Notes under the pieces: model-generated
Database searches by the model: none
Told to the model about the DNA's origin: nothing
Seen by the model: only the letters and a program-made list of their open reading frames with translations
Translations under genes and position numbers: made by a program
Source of the DNA: ZC4RG20 sp963782445
GTDB lineage: Bacteria; Pseudomonadota; Gammaproteobacteria; Steroidobacterales; Rariloculaceae
Direction of reading: 5' to 3'
Assembly (NCBI GenBank): GCA_963782445.1
Contig: CAWAJM010000002.1
Coordinates: forward strand, 124,001-188,000
DNA: 64,000 nucleotides
In this document: positions 44,215-53,466 of the stretch, one piece after another
Layout of the letters: each line of letters opens with the position of its first letter
How positions within the stretch are numbered: the stretch's first letter is position 1

Positions 44215-45328
44215 GGCCTCGCCCGCAGCGAACCCTGCGTTTCCCTCCGAGCGGCCGCCTGCGGCCGACGTTCTAGAGAGCGGCCGAGAAGCGGGCGCGC
44301 CGGACTTCTTCCTGCCCGACTTCTGCCAGCCGCGCATGGTGCTCGCGGTCGTGCTGATCTCCGAGCTGCTCGCTCTCATTCTCGCACTCGGCCGCCCGAA
44401 TGCCGACGGCTTTCTTACGGATCTCGCGCGTCTGTCGTTGTTCGCGCAGTGGCTCGGCCTCACGGGTGCGGGGCTGCTTTGCACGGCGCGGCCACGCCTT
44501 GCGCGGCTGTCGGTCGCGGCGGCGACGGCCGTGATCTTCGCGCTGCTCATGACGAATACGGCGCTCTTCTCGGCGATCGCGATCTGGCTCGGCCGCAACC
44601 AGCGCGGCCTCGGTCTCGATGCGGCGCTCTTCCCGGTCGACCAGTGGCACTTTTTGCTGCGCAACGAGGCGATGTGCGCCATCGTGACGGCTCTGCTGCT
44701 GCGCTACCTCTTCGTCGCGCATCAATGGCGCCATCACGTGCGCGCAGAGGCACGCTCCCGCATCGATGCGCTGCAGGCGCGCATCCGGCCGCACTTCCTG
44801 TTCAACAGCATGAATACGATCGCGGCCCTGACGCGCAGCGATCCGGCGCGCGCCGAGGAGGCCGTCGAGGATCTCGCGGACCTGTTCCGCGCGACCCTGC
44901 GCGATTCCGACCGGCCGCTCACGGTCGAGCAGGAGCTCGAGCTCGCGCGCATTTATCAGCGCATCGAGCAGCTCAGGATGGGCCGCCGTCTCGAGGTCGT
45001 CTGGGATCTCGACAACGTGCCGGCCACCGCGAAGATCCCGAGCCTGACGCTGCAGCCACTGCTCGAGAACGCGATCTACCACGGCATCGAGCCGCTCGAC
45101 GCCGGCGGGACGGTGACCGTGACCGGCCGGGTCGAGGCCGGCCGGCTCGTCTTTTGCGTCACGAATCCGATGCGCCCCGATCGCACGCGGCGCCGCGCGG
45201 GCAACGGTCTCGCGCTCGACAACATCCGCCAGCGCCTCCGGCTCGCCTATGGCGAAGCCGGCGTCCTCGAGGTCGTGCCGAGCGAGGATCGCTTCGAGGT
45301 GACCGTGCGCTTCCCGCTCGAGTCATGA
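44153..45328 (+). CDS. algZ: LytS/AlgZ-family sensor histidine kinase
   Basis: Membrane sensor kinase pairing with the LytTR regulator downstream. The conserved N-terminal FFLPDFCQPRMVLAVVLISE begins near 44304. About four membrane segments follow, then the His_kinase block ARIRPHFLFNSMNTIAALTR (phospho-His) and the ATPase N box LQPLLENAIYHGIEP with NGLALDNIRQRL. The start is uncertain: ATG 44153 (391 aa) lies within the DUF4124 gene, while ATG 44336 would remove the conserved N-terminal block. No ATG, GTG or TTG occurs between them in frame. It overlaps algR by ATGA. Confidence 0.88.
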   Translation: MQRSTKPEPRPRPTSTAGATEASPAANPAFPSERPPAADVLESGREAGAPDFFLPDFCQPRMVLAVVLISELLALILALGRPNADGFLTDLARLSLFAQWLGLTGAGLLCTARPRLARLSVAAATAVIFALLMTNTALFSAIAIWLGRNQRGLGLDAALFPVDQWHFLLRNEAMCAIVTALLLRYLFVAHQWRHHVRAEARSRIDALQARIRPHFLFNSMNTIAALTRSDPARAEEAVEDLADLFRATLRDSDRPLTVEQELELARIYQRIEQLRMGRRLEVVWDLDNVPATAKIPSLTLQPLLENAIYHGIEPLDAGGTVTVTGRVEAGRLVFCVTNPMRPDRTRRRAGNGLALDNIRQRLRLAYGEAGVLEVVPSEDRFEVTVRFPLES

Positions 45329-46097
45329 CGACCTCGCCGCTCGGCGTGCTCATCGTGGACGACGAGGCGCCCGCGCGGGAGCGCCTCGCGCGCCTCGTCG
45401 GCGAGCTCGAGGACTGGACGGTCGTCGGCGAGTGCGCGACGGGCCTGCAGGCCCTCGAGCAGGTGGCACGCCTGGCGCCTGCCGTCGTCCTGCTCGAACG
45501 TCCGCATGCCCGGGATGACGGGCATCGAGGCGGCGCGCCATCTTAGCCGGCTCGAGGTGCCCCCGGCCGTGGTCTTTACGACGGCCTACGACCAGTATGC
45601 GCTGCAGGCCTTCGAGTCGCAGGCTGTCGGCTACCTGCTCAAGCCCGTCCGACGCGAGCGCCTCGTCGCGGCCTTGCGGCACGCGGCTCGGCTCGCCGCT
45701 CCCGTGGCCACGGGCCTTGCGGCCGCGACTCAGCCGCTCGGCGAGCGCCGGCACCTCGCGGCACGCGTGCGCGACGGGCTGCGCCTGATCCCCATCTGCG
45801 AGATCCTCTATTTGCGGGCCGACCAGAAGTACGTCACCGTCAGGCACCTCGAAGGAGAGGAACGTCATCGACGAGTCGCTGCGCCAGCTCGAGGAGGAGT
45901 TCGCCGCGGACTTCGTGCGCATTCACCGCAGCCTGCTCGCGGGCCTCGCCCACGTCGAGGCGCTCGAGCGCGGCGAGGACGGCGGCTTCCTGCTGCGCAT
46001 GCGGCCGGGCGGCGAGGCGCTGCCCGTGAGCCGGCGCCAGCTGGCCGAGGTGCGGCGCCGGCTCGCCGCGGGGCCGCGCAACCGGCTTGGAATCTGA
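45325..46097 (+). pseudogene. algR: LytTR response regulator AlgR, two apparent frameshifts
   Basis: DNA-binding regulator of the AlgZ/AlgR type. The receiver domain begins VLIVDDEAPARERLARLVGE; the phospho-acceptor segment and the LytTR domain are displaced by two +1 breaks. Reading GAACGTC at 45496-45502 and at 45860-45866 as GACGTC restores VVLLDVRMPGMTGIEAA and LEGEDVIDESLRQLEEEF. The result is a 256-aa protein (P. aeruginosa AlgR: 248 aa) ending in FVRIHRSLLAGLAHV and PVSRRQLAEVRRRL. The gene is therefore probably functional. Coupled to algZ by ATGA. Confidence 0.86.
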
Positions 46098-46142
46098 CCG
46101 GACGCGTGCACAATACGTCCGAGCCCGCCTCCTTATGACAAG

Positions 46143-47252
46143 ATGAGCCCACAAACGCCCGCCGCCCAGGGCGCCGCCGCGGACGCCGCCGCATCCGGTG
46201 ACGGCCGTGTCGCCGGTCCCGAGCGCGCGAGCGGAGGCGCCGCCGGCACCGTGGTGGCCCTGCTGGCCCTCGTCGTGGCGCTGTTCGCGGCTGCGGCCGC
46301 GGGCTTTTCCTGGTGGCAGAACGCGCAGCGCTATGCGGCGCTCGCGGCCAGCGATCGCGACGCCTTGGCGGCCATGCGTCGCGGCCTCGACGCCGTCCGC
46401 GGCGAGGCCGGGGACGCGGGCCGGCGGCTCGCGGCGCTCGAAACGGCGCGCGGCGACGCCGACCAGCGTACAGCGGCGCTGGCGGCCAAGCTCGAAAGCC
46501 TTCCGGGCCGCGTCGACGTGCTCGAGCAGCGCGTGGAGGCCGGCTCCGGGTCCTCCGACGCGCGCTCCGAGTGGCTGCGCTCGGAGGCCCGTTACTACCT
46601 GACGCTCGCGAACACCGAGCTCGCGCTCGGCGGCCGGTGGCAGACGGCCCTCTCGGCGCTGGAGCTTGCGGACGGCCGCCTGCGCCAGCTGGGCGACCCC
46701 ACGCTCGCGCCGGTGCGGGCTGCCGTCGCCGCAGAGTTGCGGGCGCTGAAAAGCGTCAAGCTGCCCGATATCGAAGGCATTGCGCTCCGGCTCGGCGACC
46801 TCGCCGCCCACGTCGCGGACTTGCCGCTGCGCCATCCCGGCCCGCCCGGCGGCGGTCCGGCGCCGCCCTCGCCGGCCCGCGACGCCGCGCCCGGGCTCGG
46901 CCGGCTTTGGCTCACGGTCAAGGGCGCGCTGAGCGGCATCGTGCGCGTCGAGCGCAGCTCGGCACCCGTCGCGCCGGCGCTTTCCGACGAGGAGCGCGCG
47001 CTTGCGCGCCGCGAGCTGCGGCTCGAGCTCGAGCTCGCGCGCGCGAGCGCGCTCGAGGCTGCGCCCAAGGCGTATGCCGCGAGTTTGCGCAACGCGCTCG
47101 CGCTGCTCGCCCGCGACTATGACGGCGATGCCTCGGCCGTGATGAGCGCCGCCGCGCTGCTGAAGCAGCTCGAGGCCGTCGACGTGGCGCCCGCGCGCCC
47201 GGACATCAGCGCCTCGCTCGAGCTGCTCGAGCGCCACGGCGGAGCCGACTGA
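46143..47252 (+). CDS. hemX: HemX-like protein (uroporphyrinogen-III C-methyltransferase annotation)
   Basis: 369-aa single-pass inner-membrane protein. An Ala/Gly-rich cytoplasmic N-terminus, one membrane segment (about residues 36-58) and a periplasmic coiled-coil-rich domain (about 70-130) lead into the conserved HemX core (SEWLRSEARYYLTLANTELA). Despite the common name it has no methyltransferase motif. hemX normally follows hemC and hemD; both are missing here, but hemY follows directly. The stop overlaps the hemY ATG by one base. Confidence 0.9.
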   Translation: MSPQTPAAQGAAADAAASGDGRVAGPERASGGAAGTVVALLALVVALFAAAAAGFSWWQNAQRYAALAASDRDALAAMRRGLDAVRGEAGDAGRRLAALETARGDADQRTAALAAKLESLPGRVDVLEQRVEAGSGSSDARSEWLRSEARYYLTLANTELALGGRWQTALSALELADGRLRQLGDPTLAPVRAAVAAELRALKSVKLPDIEGIALRLGDLAAHVADLPLRHPGPPGGGPAPPSPARDAAPGLGRLWLTVKGALSGIVRVERSSAPVAPALSDEERALARRELRLELELARASALEAAPKAYAASLRNALALLARDYDGDASAVMSAAALLKQLEAVDVAPARPDISASLELLERHGGAD

Positions 47253-48499
47253 TGCGCTTCGGGATCTTGGGGCTCGTCGCACTCGTGCTCGGCGCCCTGC
47301 TCGCGCAGGCGTTTCTCCAGGACCGCGGCTATGTGCTCGTCGATTTCCGCGGCTACGTCGTCGAGATGTCGGTGCCCGGACTGATTCTCGTGCTCGCGCT
47401 CCTCTATGCCTGCGTCCGCTTCGTGGCCTCGGTGCTGCACATTCCGCGGCGCATCGGCGGCCGGCTCGCCCACCGCCGCACGCGCCGCTCGGGCGGCCGG
47501 CTCAGCGAGGCGCTGCTGCGCATGGCCGAAGGCGACTGGGTCAAGAGCGAACGGCTGCTGACGCGGGGTCTCAAGGGCAGCCACGCGCCGCTCGCGCACT
47601 ATCTGCTGGCTGCCCGCGTCGCCCAGCTGCAGGGCTCGCGCGAGCGCCGCGACAAATGGCTCAAGATTGCCTACGAGGAGCAGCCCAAGGCCGAGACGGC
47701 CATCCTGCTGACGCGCGCGGAGCTGCAGCTCGAAGGGGGCGAGGCGACGCGCGCGCTCGCGACGCTGACGCGCGTCGACAAACGCAGCCCCAATCACCCG
47801 GTCGCCCTTGCCTTGCTCGCGCGTGCCGCGGCCGCGGCGGGCGACCTGGACCGGCTCGTCGACCTTCTGCCGCGCCTCGGCGCCCGCGTGCGCTTCGACG
47901 CCGGCGAGCTCGTGCGGCTCGCGCTGCCGGCGCTCGAGGCGCGGCTCGCCGGTCCCGAGCTCACGCGCGCCGGACTCGACGCCTATTGGTCTACGTTGCC
48001 GAAGCCCGTGCGCACGGCGCCCGAGGTCATCGCGCTGCGCGCCCGTTCGCTCGAGCGGCTCGGCCATGGCGAGCTGGCCGAGCGCGAGCTGCGCGCGGCG
48101 CTGAAACGACGCTGGTCGCCGCCGCTCGTCACGGCCTATGGCGAAATCCACGGCAAGGACCCGGCCAAACAGCTGCGCTATGCCGAGCAGCGGCTCCGCG
48201 AGCACCCGGACGACGCGGCGCTGCTCGCGACGGCCGCGCGCCTTTGCATCGACGCAGAGCTCTGGGGCAAGGCCCGCAGCTATCTCGAATCGGCCCTCGC
48301 GCTCGAGCCCGATCCGGCGCGCTACGCGCTGTACGGCCGCTTGCTCGACCGCCTGGGCGAGGCCGAGCGCGCGGCGACGGCGTTCCGCTCGGGGCTCGCG
48401 CTGCTCGAGCAGGGCCGGGCCGAGCTGCCGGCGCTGGCGGCTCCGGCGGCGGCAGCCGTCTCGAGACGCGTTGGTAGTGGGGCGGAGGCCTCGGCGTAA
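47252..48499 (+). CDS. hemY: HemY, TPR-containing inner-membrane protein
   Basis: 415-aa protein, distinct from Gram-positive HemY oxidase. Two N-terminal membrane segments (about residues 1-20 and 41-62) flank the conserved YVLVDFRGYVVEMSVPGLIL. Tetratricopeptide-like helices follow (AEGDWVKSERLLTRGLKG; YLESALALEPDPARYALYGR). It is linked to tetrapyrrole metabolism by genetics in other gammaproteobacteria; the biochemical role is not settled. The stop codon falls at the first base of a dispersed repeat. Confidence 0.93.
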   Translation: MRFGILGLVALVLGALLAQAFLQDRGYVLVDFRGYVVEMSVPGLILVLALLYACVRFVASVLHIPRRIGGRLAHRRTRRSGGRLSEALLRMAEGDWVKSERLLTRGLKGSHAPLAHYLLAARVAQLQGSRERRDKWLKIAYEEQPKAETAILLTRAELQLEGGEATRALATLTRVDKRSPNHPVALALLARAAAAAGDLDRLVDLLPRLGARVRFDAGELVRLALPALEARLAGPELTRAGLDAYWSTLPKPVRTAPEVIALRARSLERLGHGELAERELRAALKRRWSPPLVTAYGEIHGKDPAKQLRYAEQRLREHPDDAALLATAARLCIDAELWGKARSYLESALALEPDPARYALYGRLLDRLGEAERAATAFRSGLALLEQGRAELPALAAPAAAAVSRRVGSGAEASA

Positions 48500-48633
48500 G
48501 GGCGGTGTCGGGAGCGTGCTCGCCAGGGATGGCGCGCTACGGAGACTGCATGGACGTATTTACGCTGTCCCCGAAAGCGCCCGTCTGCACGAGCCTCCGG
48601 CTACCGCCGAAGCCCAAACCCGTTCATGAATCA
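48498..48633 (+). repeat. dispersed repeat family A, copy 2 (long)
   Basis: A 136-base non-coding element starting TAAGGGCGGTGTCGGGAGCG and ending CGAAGCCCAAACCCGTTCAT then GAAT. Its ends match the shorter minus-strand copy at 7969-8054, and its first 20 bases match the arms at 61568-61692 almost exactly. It fills the gap between the convergent hemY and parA genes. Confidence 0.7.
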
Positions 48634-48639
48634 TGTGGG

Positions 48640-49284
48640 CTATGCCCGCGCCTGCGACCGCCGGGAGTCGAGCCACTCGAGCAGCGGATCCCACTGCTCC
48701 CAGTCCGGCCAGGCCAGATAGGGCGGCAGCTCGTGCACGCCGAGGCCGCGCTGGTATGCGCGGATGTAGTTCTGTGCCTCGCGGAGCCGCGCGACGTAGG
48801 GCGCCTTGACCTTGGAGAGATAGGTGTCGAGCTCGTCGTAGATCAGCGTGTTTTCGCGAATGCGGTTCGCGACGAGCGCGAGTTTGGCCTTTTTGTCCGC
48901 GACCTTGGCCGTCGCGAGGAGCTCGTCGACGAAGGTCTCGGCCGCCTTGATGTCGATGGGGGAGGGCAGGACCGGTACGATGATGGTCTCGGCGCGCTTG
49001 ACGAGCTCGGTGAGCTCCTTGCCGTAGGAGCGAGCCGGCGCGTCGATGATGAGGTACTCGGTGCTGCGCGGCACGGCGCGCAGGCCCGAATCGAAGCCGT
49101 CGACGCCCGCGATGGGGCCGTATTCCTCCGGGCGCTGCTCGAGCCACGCTAGCGCGGAGCGCTGTGGGTCGTAGTCGGCGAGCGCCGTCTCGAAGCCCTC
49201 GGATGCGTAATACGCGGCAAGATTCGTCGCAAGCGTGCTCTTGCCGCAGCCCCCCTTTGCATTCGCAATCAGGATACTTCTCAT
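48640..49284 (-). CDS. ParA/MinD-family ATPase
   Basis: 214-aa ATPase with the deviant Walker A motif NAKGGCGKSTLATNLA at the N-terminus. The segments LADYDPQRSALAWLEQR (Walker A' type) and YLIIDAPAR follow. No partner ParB, MinE or cell-envelope cargo gene is adjacent, so it may be an orphan partition or positioning ATPase. ATG 49284 has GGGAG six bases upstream; the frame extends further but has no such site. It lies between hemY (convergent) and ubiD (same strand). Confidence 0.9.
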   Translation of the reverse strand: MRSILIANAKGGCGKSTLATNLAAYYASEGFETALADYDPQRSALAWLEQRPEEYGPIAGVDGFDSGLRAVPRSTEYLIIDAPARSYGKELTELVKRAETIIVPVLPSPIDIKAAETFVDELLATAKVADKKAKLALVANRIRENTLIYDELDTYLSKVKAPYVARLREAQNYIRAYQRGLGVHELPPYLAWPDWEQWDPLLEWLDSRRSQARA

Positions 49285-49389
49285 TGATGCTCCCGATCTC
49301 GCATCAGTTTTGCGCGCGCATAAGTTAGCCACGTAACTGGAAAATGTCCAATTGCGGCGGTAATCGCGTGCATGAGGTTCGATCGAGTC

Positions 49390-50883
49390 TCAATCGATCC
49401 CGAGATCCTTCCAGATCTCGTCGACGCGCGCGACAACGTCGGGGCTCATCGTGACCGGCCTTCCCCACTCGCGCGTGACCTCGCCTTTCCATTTGCTCGT
49501 CGCATCGATGCCGAGCTTCGAGCCGAGGCCGGCCACGGGCGACGCGAAGTCGAGGTAGTCGATCGGCGTCGACTCGACGATGACGCTATCCCGGGCCGGA
49601 TCGACGCGGGTCGCGAGCGCCCAAATCACGTCGCTCCAATTGCGGGCGTCGATGTCCTCGTCCACGACGATGACGAACTTCGTGTACATGAACTGACGCA
49701 GATACGACCAGACGCCGAACAGGATCCGTCGCGCGTGCCCCGGGTACTCCTTGCGAATACTGACGACCGCGACGCGGTACGAGCAGGCCTCGCTCGGCAA
49801 GTAGAAGTCCACGATCTCGGGGAATTGCGTTTTAAGGATCGGCACGAACACGTCGTTGAGCGCGAGTCCGAGCACGGCCGGCTCGTCGGGCGGGCGGCCC
49901 GTGTAGGTCGTGTGGTAAATCGGGTCGCGGCGGTGGGTGATGCGCTCGACGGTCATGACGGGGAACGTCTCGACCTCGTTGTAGTAGCCCGTGTGGTCGC
50001 CGAACGGCCCTTCGGGCGCCGTCTCGCCCTGGACGATGTGCCCTTCGAGCGTGATCTCGGCGTGGGCCGGCACCTTGAGATCCGAGCCGAGGCACTCGAC
50101 GAGCTCGGTCCGCTCGCCGCGCAGCAGGCCCGCGAAGGCGTACTCGGACAGCGTGTCGGGGATCGGGGTCACGGCCGCGAGGATCGTGGCCGGATCGGCA
50201 CCGATGCTGACCGCGACGGGGACGGGCTCGCCCGGCTTGGCGCGGCACCAGGCCTGGTAGTCGGTCGCACCGCCGCGGTGGGCCAGCCAGCGCATGATGA
50301 GCTTGTTGCGGCCGATGACCTGCTGGCGGTAGACGCCGAGGTTCTGCCGCCCGCCGTCCGGTCTCCGCGTGGTCGTGAGGCCCCAGGTGATCAAGGGCCC
50401 CGCGTCCTCCGGCCAACAGGTCTGAACCGGCAACGCGCCGAGGTCGACATCGGCAGCCTCGACGCGCATCTCCTGGGCCACGGCACTGCGCAGCGTCCGC
50501 GGCGCCATCGTCATGATCTCGCGCAACAGCGGCAGCTTGCGGAAGGCCTCGCCGACGCTGCGCGGCGGCTCCGGAGCCTTGAGCGCGGCGAGCAGGCGGC
50601 CGAGCTCCGCCAGCGCCTCGGGGCCGTCGGCGCCGAGCGCGGACACGATGCGCGCCTGCGTCCCGAACAGGTTAGCGAGCACGCGCATGCCGGTCTTGCC
50701 GGCCTGCTTGAAGAGCAGCGCCGGGCCGCCGCGGTGCAAGGTGCGGCGCGCGATCTCGGTCAGCTCGAGCGCGGGATCGACCGGAAAGTCAATTTCCTTG
50801 AGGTCGCCCCGCGCGGCGAGCTGGGTGAGAAACTCGCGCAGGTCCCCGCACGGCTTGTGGGGCCTGCGCCACGGAGAATCCAC
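49390..50883 (-). CDS. ubiD: 3-octaprenyl-4-hydroxybenzoate decarboxylase UbiD
   Basis: Prenylated-FMN-dependent decarboxylase of ubiquinone synthesis. From GTG 50883 it is 497 aa, the same length as E. coli UbiD, and begins DLREFLTQLAARGDLKEIDF after a short leader. Family blocks include CWPEDAGPLITWGLT, RQNLGVYRQQVIGRNKLIM, the catalytic-loop region ETAPEGPFGDHTGYY and TPIDYLDFASPVAGLGSK. The cofactor-making UbiX is not in this window. Divergent from dapF. Confidence 0.97.
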   Translation of the reverse strand: MDSPWRRPHKPCGDLREFLTQLAARGDLKEIDFPVDPALELTEIARRTLHRGGPALLFKQAGKTGMRVLANLFGTQARIVSALGADGPEALAELGRLLAALKAPEPPRSVGEAFRKLPLLREIMTMAPRTLRSAVAQEMRVEAADVDLGALPVQTCWPEDAGPLITWGLTTTRRPDGGRQNLGVYRQQVIGRNKLIMRWLAHRGGATDYQAWCRAKPGEPVPVAVSIGADPATILAAVTPIPDTLSEYAFAGLLRGERTELVECLGSDLKVPAHAEITLEGHIVQGETAPEGPFGDHTGYYNEVETFPVMTVERITHRRDPIYHTTYTGRPPDEPAVLGLALNDVFVPILKTQFPEIVDFYLPSEACSYRVAVVSIRKEYPGHARRILFGVWSYLRQFMYTKFVIVVDEDIDARNWSDVIWALATRVDPARDSVIVESTPIDYLDFASPVAGLGSKLGIDATSKWKGEVTREWGRPVTMSPDVVARVDEIWKDLGID

Positions 50884-50961
50884 TATACTTCCACCGACTT
50901 GAGCGGCCGGCCCATCGCCGGCCGCCGACGTTAACCTTCCGGGCCAGCGATTACCAGCCGC

Positions 50962-51783
50962 ATGCAGATCCGCTTCGCCAAGATGCACGGCCTCGGCAAC
51001 GACTTCATGGTTGTACGCTGGCCCGCAGGCGTGCCGGTGCCGGAGGCCGATCTCGTACGCCGCTGGGCGGACCGGCGCCTCGGGGTCGGCTTCGATCAGC
51101 TGCTGCTCGTCATGGAGCCCGAGCCCGGGCAGTCCGCGAGGCCGTACCGGATCTTCAATCGCGACGGCGGCGAGGTCGAGCAGTGCGGCAACGGGGCACG
51201 CTGCATCGCGGCGTTCCTCGCGCCGGCCGGCGAGGCCGCGATGCTGCTCCGCAGCCGGGGCGGCGACGTGCCGGCACGCGTCGAGAGCGGCGGCCGCGTC
51301 AGGGTGAGTCTCGGCGTACCTAACTTCGCGCCGGCCTCGCTGCCTTTCCGGGCCGCTGCCGAAGCCGAGCGCTACCGGCTCCGGCTGCCGTCGGGCGAGG
51401 TCGAGTTCGGTGCGGTCTCAATGGGCAATCCGCACGCCGTCATCGCCGTCGATTCGGTGGAACAGGCGCCGGTCGGTATACTGGGCCCCGAGCTCGGCGC
51501 GCACCCGGATTTTCCGCAGGGCGTCAACGTGGGATTCGCCGAGTTCGTGGACCGCACGCATCTGAAGCTGCGCGTCTACGAACGCGGCGCAGGGGAGACA
51601 CTGGCCTGCGGCACGGGCGCGGCGGCCGCAGTCGCCGTCGGGAGGCGCTGGGGCCGGCTCGACGAGTGTGTCGAGGTCGCCTTGCCTGGAGGCGTGCTGG
51701 AGGTGCGCTGGGCAGGGGCCGGGGCGCTGCTGTGGCAGGCGGGGCCGACTACGACTGTCTACGAGGGGCACATCGAACTATGA
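50962..51783 (+). CDS. dapF: diaminopimelate epimerase
   Basis: Interconverts LL- and meso-diaminopimelate for lysine and peptidoglycan synthesis, 273 aa, cytoplasmic. It begins MQIRFAKMHGLGNDFMVV. The two catalytic cysteines are in VEQCGNGARC and TLACGTGAAAA. The MGNPHAVI motif lies between the two pseudo-symmetric halves. First gene of the dapF-DUF484-xerC block; its stop overlaps the next ATG (ATGA). Confidence 0.97.
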   Translation: MQIRFAKMHGLGNDFMVVRWPAGVPVPEADLVRRWADRRLGVGFDQLLLVMEPEPGQSARPYRIFNRDGGEVEQCGNGARCIAAFLAPAGEAAMLLRSRGGDVPARVESGGRVRVSLGVPNFAPASLPFRAAAEAERYRLRLPSGEVEFGAVSMGNPHAVIAVDSVEQAPVGILGPELGAHPDFPQGVNVGFAEFVDRTHLKLRVYERGAGETLACGTGAAAAVAVGRRWGRLDECVEVALPGGVLEVRWAGAGALLWQAGPTTTVYEGHIEL

Positions 51784-52505
51784 GTCAAGCGAACAGCGAG
51801 GCCGCGGTCGTCGACACCATCTCCGAGACGACCATCGCCGAGTATCTGCGCGACCACCCCGATTTCTTCGAGCGGCACGTTCCGCTGCTGCTGCGGCTCA
51901 AGCTGCCGCACGAGACGAGCGGCTTCACGGTCTCGCTCGTGGAGAGGCAGGTCGCGCTGCTGCGCCAGCGCAATGCCCAGCTCGAGCGCCAGCTCAAGGA
52001 CCTCATCGCCGTCGCGAAGACCAACGATTCGCTCGTGCAGAAAATCCATCAGCTCTCCGTCAAGCTCATGAATGCCGGCGACCTGCCCGCGCGTTTGGAG
52101 CAGCTCGAGACGAGCCTGCGCGAGGACTTCGGAGCCGAGCGCGCGGCGCTCGTGCTGTTCGCGAGCGCCGGCTACACGGGGCCGCTGCGCTCGGGTTTCG
52201 TCAAGATCCTCGACCGGGACGACCCGGATCTGAAGCCGTTCGCGGCCTTCGTTCGAGCCTCGCGCCCGCGCTGCGGCCCGCTGCGGGACCGGCAGAAGGC
52301 GCTGCTGTTCGAGCGCGATGCGGACGCGATCGCCTCGGCCGCCATGCTGCCGCTCGGCACCGAGGCCAGCCTCGGCTTCCTTGTCATCGGCAGCGGCGAC
52401 CCGGGTCACTTCCACCCGGGCCAGCGCATGGACTTTCTCGCGCGCATCGGCGAGCTCGTCGCCGTTGCGCTCGGCGGAGAGCAGGGCCGCCGTGCGTCCG
52501 CCTGA
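51780..52505 (+). CDS. DUF484 family protein
   Basis: 241-aa protein of unknown function, conserved between dapF and xerC in gammaproteobacteria. The N-terminal motif is IAEYLRDHPDFFERHVPLLL. A coiled coil (about residues 55-85) and a GAF-like C-terminal domain (about 95-235, LGFLVIGSGDPGHFHPGQRM) follow. It overlaps dapF by 4 bases and xerC by 14, so the three are probably coexpressed. Confidence 0.93.
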   Translation: MSQANSEAAVVDTISETTIAEYLRDHPDFFERHVPLLLRLKLPHETSGFTVSLVERQVALLRQRNAQLERQLKDLIAVAKTNDSLVQKIHQLSVKLMNAGDLPARLEQLETSLREDFGAERAALVLFASAGYTGPLRSGFVKILDRDDPDLKPFAAFVRASRPRCGPLRDRQKALLFERDADAIASAAMLPLGTEASLGFLVIGSGDPGHFHPGQRMDFLARIGELVAVALGGEQGRRASA

Positions 52506-53403
52506 ACTCCTCGAGGCCTTCCTGCGCAGCCTTGCGACCGAGCGACGGCTTTCGCCGCACACGCTATCGGCCTATCGCCGCGACCTCGCCGCGCTGCTAG
52601 ATTTTCTGCGCCGCCACAACGTCACCGCGCTTGCCGACGTGGATTCGTATCACATCCGGCGCTTCGCGGCCGAAAGCCATCGCCGCGGGTTGGGGGCCCG
52701 CAGCATCGCGCGGCGGCTGTCGGCCGTGCGTAGCTTCTTCGCGTTCGTCGTGCGGGCCGGGCTCGCAGGTTCCAATCCGGCTGTGCACGTCCAGGCGCCC
52801 AAGGCCTCGCGCCGCTTGCCGAACACCCTCGATACGGATCAGGTCGCGAGCCTGCTGACCTTGGGCGGCGAGGACGATCTCGCGCTGCGAGACCGCGCCA
52901 TGCTCGAGCTGTTCTACTCCTCGGGTCTGCGCCTGGCCGAGCTCGCGTCGCTGAACCTCGGCGACGTGGATCTCGCCGACCGCACGGTGCGCGTCACGGG
53001 CAAGGGCTCGAAGAGCCGCGTCGTGCCCGTGGGCCGGCACGCCGTGGCCGCCTTGGAGGCGTGGCTCGCGGTCCGGCCCAAGAGCGCCGCTGCAGGAGAG
53101 CGGGCGTTGTTCGTGAGCCGGCGCGGCGAGCGGTTGAGCCATCGCTCGGTGCAGGCGCGGCTCGCCTATTGGGCCAAGCGCCAGGGTGCGCCCGTGCGCG
53201 TGCATCCCCATATGCTGCGGCACTCCTTCGCCTCACACCTGCTCGAGTCGAGCGGGGACCTGCGCGCCGTGCAGGAGCTGCTCGGTCATTCGAGCATCTC
53301 GACGACGCAGGTCTACACGCACCTTGATTTCCAACATCTCGCCCATATTTACGATCAGGCACATCCGCGCGCGCGGCGCCGCCAGGACCGGGAATCCGAT
53401 TGA
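52492..53403 (+). CDS. xerC: tyrosine recombinase XerC
   Basis: Resolves chromosome dimers at dif together with XerD and FtsK, 303 aa. The N-terminal SAM-like domain (LEAFLRSLATERRLSPHTLS) is followed by the catalytic domain with Arg in SSGLRLAEL, Lys in GKGSKSRVVP, HMLRHSFASH, His in LGHSSISTTQ and the nucleophilic Tyr in VYTHLDF. GTG 52492 was chosen; it overlaps the DUF484 gene by 14 bases. XerD is the nearest alternative, but the dapF-DUF484 context supports XerC. Confidence 0.95.
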   Translation: MRPPELLEAFLRSLATERRLSPHTLSAYRRDLAALLDFLRRHNVTALADVDSYHIRRFAAESHRRGLGARSIARRLSAVRSFFAFVVRAGLAGSNPAVHVQAPKASRRLPNTLDTDQVASLLTLGGEDDLALRDRAMLELFYSSGLRLAELASLNLGDVDLADRTVRVTGKGSKSRVVPVGRHAVAALEAWLAVRPKSAAAGERALFVSRRGERLSHRSVQARLAYWAKRQGAPVRVHPHMLRHSFASHLLESSGDLRAVQELLGHSSISTTQVYTHLDFQHLAHIYDQAHPRARRRQDRESD

Positions 53404-53466
53404 GACGCGGGTCGCCCGGCCCGAGGGCCCGGGCGGGCGGCGGCTCACCCGCAGCGGCGAGGGACG

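Noticed and set aside
44260..44266. Another GACGTTC, near the algZ start, tested as a seventh GACGTC expansion
   Set aside because: Deleting a base here puts the upstream sequence in the DUF4124 frame with no usable start codon, so the repair is not supported. Legitimate GAACGTC/GACGTTC codons also occur in ntrC, oppB, lpxA-adjacent, gpsA, secB and ubiD.
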